A stretch of 10,909 nt of DNA. Origin: Planctomycetota bacterium (GTDB lineage: Bacteria; Planctomycetota; Planctomycetia; Pirellulales; Lacipirellulaceae). Under the pieces are notes generated by a model. That model worked only from the letters and a program-made list of their open reading frames with translations, had not been told where the DNA came from and did no database searches. Shown in pieces: positions 7,699 to 10,909 of the stretch; the stretch's first letter is position 1, and each line of letters begins with the position of its first letter. Where the stretch lies: assembly GCA_022615465.1 (NCBI GenBank), contig JAKEGR010000003.1, positions 1-10,909 on the forward strand. The letters are read 5' to 3'. The translations under genes and the position numbers were made by a program.

Positions 7699-7726
7699 AT
7701 CATAGTCGATCCATGCCAACGGTCGA
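7699..7726 (-). promoter_or_regulatory. Weak candidate sigma-70-like promoter for ugd
   Basis: Read on the minus strand, TCGACC (7721-7726; a poor -35) is followed after 16 bases by TATGAT (7699-7704; five of six matches to TATAAT). This would leave a leader of about 47 bases before the ugd ATG. A short inverted repeat (7722-7737) overlaps the -35. Match quality is modest and planctomycete promoter consensus is poorly known. Confidence 0.22.
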
Positions 7727-8106
7727 GCGCGATCGACGCCCTTGGTGTGTGCTGACGGAAGTGGTGAGCAGATGTCGGTTGCTACGGCCGGACAAACCGA
7801 TGCAAACCAATTTCTCCACGGCGGCCCGTTCGATGGAAGGGTGCGACGAAGTTGCTCCAAAGCACGTCTTCTGGTGCCAGCGCGCTTTGCCCGATCGTTA
7901 CTACCGGTCGATTGTAGGGATCATTCTGGTTTTTTGGGCATCCGAGGCGATGAATTCCGCAAATTAGCCATTCTGCCACGCCGACGAATGAGTCAGGGTC
8001 TGTCCGATGAGTTTGGCAATGCCGCCAGTTGAAACCTCAGCACGCCAATCAACCCCCATGCCGGGCTGCCATCCGGTGGCCGGCGAAACACTCAATACCT
8101 GTCGTT

Positions 8107-8110
8107 GGAG
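8107..8110 (+). promoter_or_regulatory. Ribosome binding site deciding the porin start
   Basis: GGAG lies 9 bases before GTG 8120. It favours that start over the in-frame TTG at 8105, which would place the ribosome site inside the coding region and lengthen the signal peptide by five residues. Confidence 0.6.
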
Positions 8111-8119
8111 TTACAAATC

Positions 8120-9487
8120 GTGACTATCAAGAAACAATTGGTGCCCGTCGTTCTGATAACCGGTCTATTTGCGCGACTCGCCTCGGCGGAGGATCCAAAC
8201 AGCCTGCTCAGTATGCCGTTGTTTTTGCTGCCGAATGCGCAGGCAGACGATTTTGCGCTGACTAGTTTTGAGGAACCACCGTCAGAAGATTCAGCGCAAG
8301 CCGATGTGGCCGCGCCTGACGAATCCTGCGCGCCTGGTTGCGAATCGTGTGGCAATGCGCCTCCAAAACCTTGGAGCCTGCCGCAACCTTGTCTGCTTCA
8401 GAATCTCGGAATCAAGACGGGTGGCTGGCTCGAGCAAGGGATCACCTTCAACGGAAATGGCCAGGATGGCGGATTCAACGGACCCGTTGCCACGAACGAC
8501 CTCGACGGCGAATACCAGATGAACCAAATGTGGCTCTATTTCACCCGACCGGCCGACAACGGCGGCTGCGGTTGGGCGCTTGGCGGCCATGTCGACATGA
8601 TGTACGGAACGGACTGGCGGTTTGGCATCAATCACGGACTGGAGGACCGGATTAACGGCTTCGACCGCCAAACCTACGGATTGGTGATTCCCCAGGCGTA
8701 TGTGGAAGTCGCCGTCAACGATTTGTCCGTTAAAATCGGGCACTTCGCCGCGATCCTCGACTACGAAGTCGTGCCGGCGATTATGAATCCGTTCTACTCA
8801 CACTCCTATTCCTACGGCTACACAGTGCCGCAGTTGGTTACCGGGGTGCTGACCGATTACAAACTGGATTCGCAATGGTCCATTCAATCCGGCTTTACGC
8901 GAGGCTGGTCGATGTTTGAAGACTACAACGACGACCTGGACTTCATGGGCGGAGTGAAGTGGAAAAGCCTGGATGATCAGACCTCGTTGGCGTATGCACT
9001 CTCAACCGGCGCCCAAGACCCCGATGGCGAGAACAACCGTTTCGTCTACAGTTTCGTGGCGAAACAGAAGGTCACGAAAAAACTCCAATACGTTCTGGTC
9101 CATAACCTGGGCAATGAAGACGATGCCCTCCCGAACGCCGGCGGCGATGGCGAGTGGTACGGCATCAACCAGTACTTCTTGTACACCATCAATCCGTGCT
9201 GGCAAGCAAATCTCCGCGCCGAATGGCTACGCGACGACGACGGCGCCCGCGTCGCCGGGCCGGGAAATATCCCGGGCGTCCGGGCTTGGGACGGCCGCGG
9301 CTTTGCCGGCGATTTCTACGAGGTGACCGCGGGCCTCAATTGGCGGCCCCGCCCCAACGTCATCGTTCGCCCGGAGATCCGCTGGGACTGGTACGACGGA
9401 CTGGCCGGCCCGACTGGCTTGCCCTTCGACAACGGACAGAGCGACGATCAGTTCCTGTTCGCGACCGATTTAATCCTGACCTTTTAG
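8120..9487 (+). CDS. Outer-membrane beta-barrel porin, OmpL-like / BBP2 family
   Basis: A 455-residue precursor. The start GTG 8120 gives a signal peptide of about 23 residues (basic TIKKQ, hydrophobic core, cleavage after LASA). Residues 24-95 form an acidic, proline-rich linker with a cysteine cluster (Cys70, 74, 77, then Cys91). From GIKTGGWLEQG onward the chain shows alternating hydrophobic/polar strands with many Trp, Tyr and Gly, and ends FLFATDLILTF. The terminal phenylalanine is the usual BAM-recognition signature. Recognisable BBP2-like stretches are MWLYFTRP, GHVDMMYGTDWRFG, LSVKIGHFAAILDYEVVPA and NVIVRPEIRWDWYDG. It should sit in the outer membrane as a channel for small solutes; specificity cannot be read from sequence. 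Its stop is 11 bases from the stop of the convergent TrpB2 gene, with no hairpin terminator between them. Confidence 0.88.
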   Translation: MTIKKQLVPVVLITGLFARLASAEDPNSLLSMPLFLLPNAQADDFALTSFEEPPSEDSAQADVAAPDESCAPGCESCGNAPPKPWSLPQPCLLQNLGIKTGGWLEQGITFNGNGQDGGFNGPVATNDLDGEYQMNQMWLYFTRPADNGGCGWALGGHVDMMYGTDWRFGINHGLEDRINGFDRQTYGLVIPQAYVEVAVNDLSVKIGHFAAILDYEVVPAIMNPFYSHSYSYGYTVPQLVTGVLTDYKLDSQWSIQSGFTRGWSMFEDYNDDLDFMGGVKWKSLDDQTSLAYALSTGAQDPDGENNRFVYSFVAKQKVTKKLQYVLVHNLGNEDDALPNAGGDGEWYGINQYFLYTINPCWQANLRAEWLRDDDGARVAGPGNIPGVRAWDGRGFAGDFYEVTAGLNWRPRPNVIVRPEIRWDWYDGLAGPTGLPFDNGQSDDQFLFATDLILTF

Positions 9488-9498
9488 GCCGGGCAGCG

Positions 9499-10875
9499 TC
9501 ATTTCAAGGGCGGCGGTTTGGGCAGGTCTTTCAGACACGCCAAGAATCGCTCCATGTGTTCCGCGGGCGGCGAGTAGTCGCTGAGCTTGCCGTCGAAATA
9601 GGCCTGGTAGCCGGTCAGGTCCATCAGGCCGTGGCCGGACCAGTTCATCAGAATAACCCGCTCTTTGCCCTCCTCCGTCGCGCGCTTCGCCTCGCGAATG
9701 GTTTGGGCAATGGCGTGAGACGTCTCCGGCGCGGGGATGAAGCCTTCCGTGTAGGCGAATGCAAGGGCCGCTTCGTAGCATTCAAGTTGAGGAATGGCCA
9801 CCGCTTCAATCAGGCCCTCGCGAAGGACATGGCTTACCAGCGGCGCCATGCCGTGATACCGCAAGCCGCCCGCGTGAATCGGCGGCGGGACGAACGTGTG
9901 GCCGAGACTGTACATCGGCAAGAGCGGCGTCATCATGGCCACGTCGCCCGAATCGTACGCAAAGGGTCCGCGCGTCAGCGTCGGACATGATTCCGGTTCG
10001 GTGGCGACGATCCGCGCCTGGGTGGAACCGGCGATCTTGTCGGCGATAAACGGGAACGACAGACCGGCGAAGTTCGAACCGCCGCCGGCGCAGCCGATGA
10101 TCACGTCGGGCGACGCACCGACGAGAGCCATCTGTTTTTTTGCCTCCAAACCAATGACCGTCTGGTGAAGCATGACATGGTTCAGCACGCTGCCGAGTGA
10201 ATAGCGGGTCTTTTCATCGGCGACGGCCTGTTCCAGCGCTTCGCTGATCGCGATGCCCAGACTGCCGGGCGTTTCGGGATCCTCCGCGAGAATCCTGCGA
10301 CCCGTTTCGGTCTCCATGCTGGGGCTTGCGACGCAATTGGCGCCCCAGGTTCGCATCATCATCTTGCGGAGCGGCTTTTGATCAAAACTGATCCGCACCA
10401 TGAAAACCTTACACTCGATCCCGATGAGTTTGCAGGCGAACGCCATGGCGCTCCCCCACTGGCCGGCGCCCGTTTCGGTCGTCACGCGCTTGATGCCGAA
10501 CTCCCTGTTGTAATACGCCTGGGCGACTGCCGTATTCGGCTTGTGACTTCCCGGGGGGGAAACCCCCTCGTTCTTGTAGTAGATCTTGGCGGGAGTCTTG
10601 AGGTGTTGTTCCAGACGCCGCGCTCGATACAACGGCGTGGGTCGCCATATCTTCAAGATGCCGAGCACTTCCTCCGGGATTTTGATCCAACGTTCCGTGC
10701 TGACCTCCTGCTCAATGAGGTTCATCGGAAAAACCGGTGCGAGGGCGTCCGGGCCGATCGGCGCGCCGTTCCGATCGACCGGCGGCGGCATCGGATGCGG
10801 CAAGTCGGCAGCCAGGTTGTACCACTGCCGCGGCAATTCGTCTTCGCCCAATACGATTTTGACCAATTCGCTCAT
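9499..10875 (-). CDS. trpB: Tryptophan synthase beta chain, TrpB2 type (TrpB-like PLP enzyme)
   Basis: A cytoplasmic pyridoxal-phosphate enzyme expected to join indole and L-serine into L-tryptophan. At 458 residues it is longer than classical TrpB (about 400), and the divergent N-terminal stretch (1-75, rich in proline and with [12 protein letters not shown]) is typical of the TrpB2 group. Key residues: Lys112 in GSHKPN (Schiff base), Glu134 in [11 protein letters not shown] (catalytic acid), GGGSN at 264-268 (phosphate cradle), Glu384 in PAPETSHAI, and NWSGHG (411-416). ATG 10875 has AGGA eight bases upstream. No trpA, trpC or other tryptophan gene lies beside it, so it may act alone as an indole-salvage enzyme or be a paralogue of a separate trpB1. 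Some TrpB2 relatives have altered acceptor use, so the exact physiological substrate is less certain than the fold. Confidence 0.93.
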   Translation of the reverse strand: MSELVKIVLGEDELPRQWYNLAADLPHPMPPPVDRNGAPIGPDALAPVFPMNLIEQEVSTERWIKIPEEVLGILKIWRPTPLYRARRLEQHLKTPAKIYYKNEGVSPPGSHKPNTAVAQAYYNREFGIKRVTTETGAGQWGSAMAFACKLIGIECKVFMVRISFDQKPLRKMMMRTWGANCVASPSMETETGRRILAEDPETPGSLGIAISEALEQAVADEKTRYSLGSVLNHVMLHQTVIGLEAKKQMALVGASPDVIIGCAGGGSNFAGLSFPFIADKIAGSTQARIVATEPESCPTLTRGPFAYDSGDVAMMTPLLPMYSLGHTFVPPPIHAGGLRYHGMAPLVSHVLREGLIEAVAIPQLECYEAALAFAYTEGFIPAPETSHAIAQTIREAKRATEEGKERVILMNWSGHGLMDLTGYQAYFDGKLSDYSPPAEHMERFLACLKDLPKPPPLK

Positions 10876-10909
10876 GGATTGTTTCCTAAACGTTCGGCTA
10901 TTCCGGAGT

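Larger units (their letters stand above)
7646..8119. other. Divergent intergenic region (474 bases), no gene recognised
   Basis: It lies between the divergent ugd and porin genes and so should hold both promoters. Open frames here have no recognisable domain, and several run into ugd or the porin in the wrong frame. No T-loop consensus or cloverleaf could be built, so no tRNA is called. There is a short inverted repeat GTCGA/TCGAC at 7722-7737 and a T6 run at 7930-7935 without a GC stem. No promoter for the porin could be picked out with confidence. Confidence 0.6.

Noticed and set aside
7780..7860. Second tRNA-like hint (minus-strand GCCGCCGTGGAGAAATTGG and plus-strand CCCGTTCGATGG)
   Set aside because: The T-loop-like TTCGATG is not closed by the required G-C pair and the pieces lie on opposite strands.
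7926..7936. T6 run as an intrinsic terminator
   Set aside because: No GC-rich stem precedes it on either strand, and it lies between divergent genes where no terminator is needed.
7921..7990. Minus-strand stretch whose translation (MAEWLI...) and base pattern (GTGGCAGAATGG) resemble the 5' part of a tRNA-Leu/Ser gene
   Set aside because: A D-arm-like piece can be drawn, but no anticodon stem, no TTCRANN T-loop and no matching acceptor 3' strand follow at the right spacing.
9154..9990. Plus-strand open frame of 278 codons spanning the porin and TrpB2 ends
   Set aside because: It is extremely arginine/proline-rich, shifted relative to the porin and antisense to TrpB2, so it is a composition artefact.

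Overview
The window reads as chromosomal DNA of a planctomycete, most likely from the Pirellulales side. This is inferred from gene content: a secreted protein with dockerin-like calcium repeats and a PEP-CTERM tail, a TadE / TadG-vWA / TadE cluster preceded by a small HAMP membrane protein, and an OmpL-like (BBP2) porin with a long periplasmic linker. The DNA is GC-rich and gene-dense, and Shine-Dalgarno use is patchy. No RNA gene, insertion sequence, CRISPR array or phage gene was recognised.

Layout, left to right. (1) 1-1748 (+): the 3' end of a MacB/FtsX-type ABC permease, translationally coupled to a HlyD-type membrane-fusion protein. This is the tail of an efflux operon whose ATPase should lie upstream of the window. 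(2) 1749-2031: a 283-base leader containing perfect inverted repeats, two of which are mutually exclusive. (3) 2032-4669 (+): a probable four-gene operon of HAMP-only membrane protein, TadE-like pseudopilin, TadG-like protein with a von Willebrand A domain, and a second TadE-like pseudopilin. These are envelope or pilus-assembly accessory proteins; the core Tad ATPase, platform and secretin genes are not in the window. (4) 4611-7645 (-): UDP-glucose 6-dehydrogenase followed 62 bases later by a secreted two-lobed aspartic-protease-like protein with four EF-hand/dockerin loops and a PEP-CTERM anchor. The 3' end of the protease gene overlaps the last TadE gene by 59 bases, tail to tail. (5) 7646-8119: a 474-base divergent intergenic region with no convincing gene. 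(6) 8120-9487 (+): a BBP2-like outer-membrane porin. (7) 9499-10875 (-): a TrpB2-type tryptophan synthase beta chain, convergent with the porin and only 11 bases from it.

Most of the window concerns the cell envelope: efflux, pilus-like or surface assembly, UDP-glucuronate supply for polysaccharide, a sorted surface protease and a porin. The TrpB2 enzyme is the metabolic exception. The most unusual item is the protease-like gene: two retropepsin-like halves in one chain, a calcium-loop insertion, an exact 87-base repeat period and an atypical sorting tail that runs into the neighbouring gene. No whole new defence or mobile system is visible.
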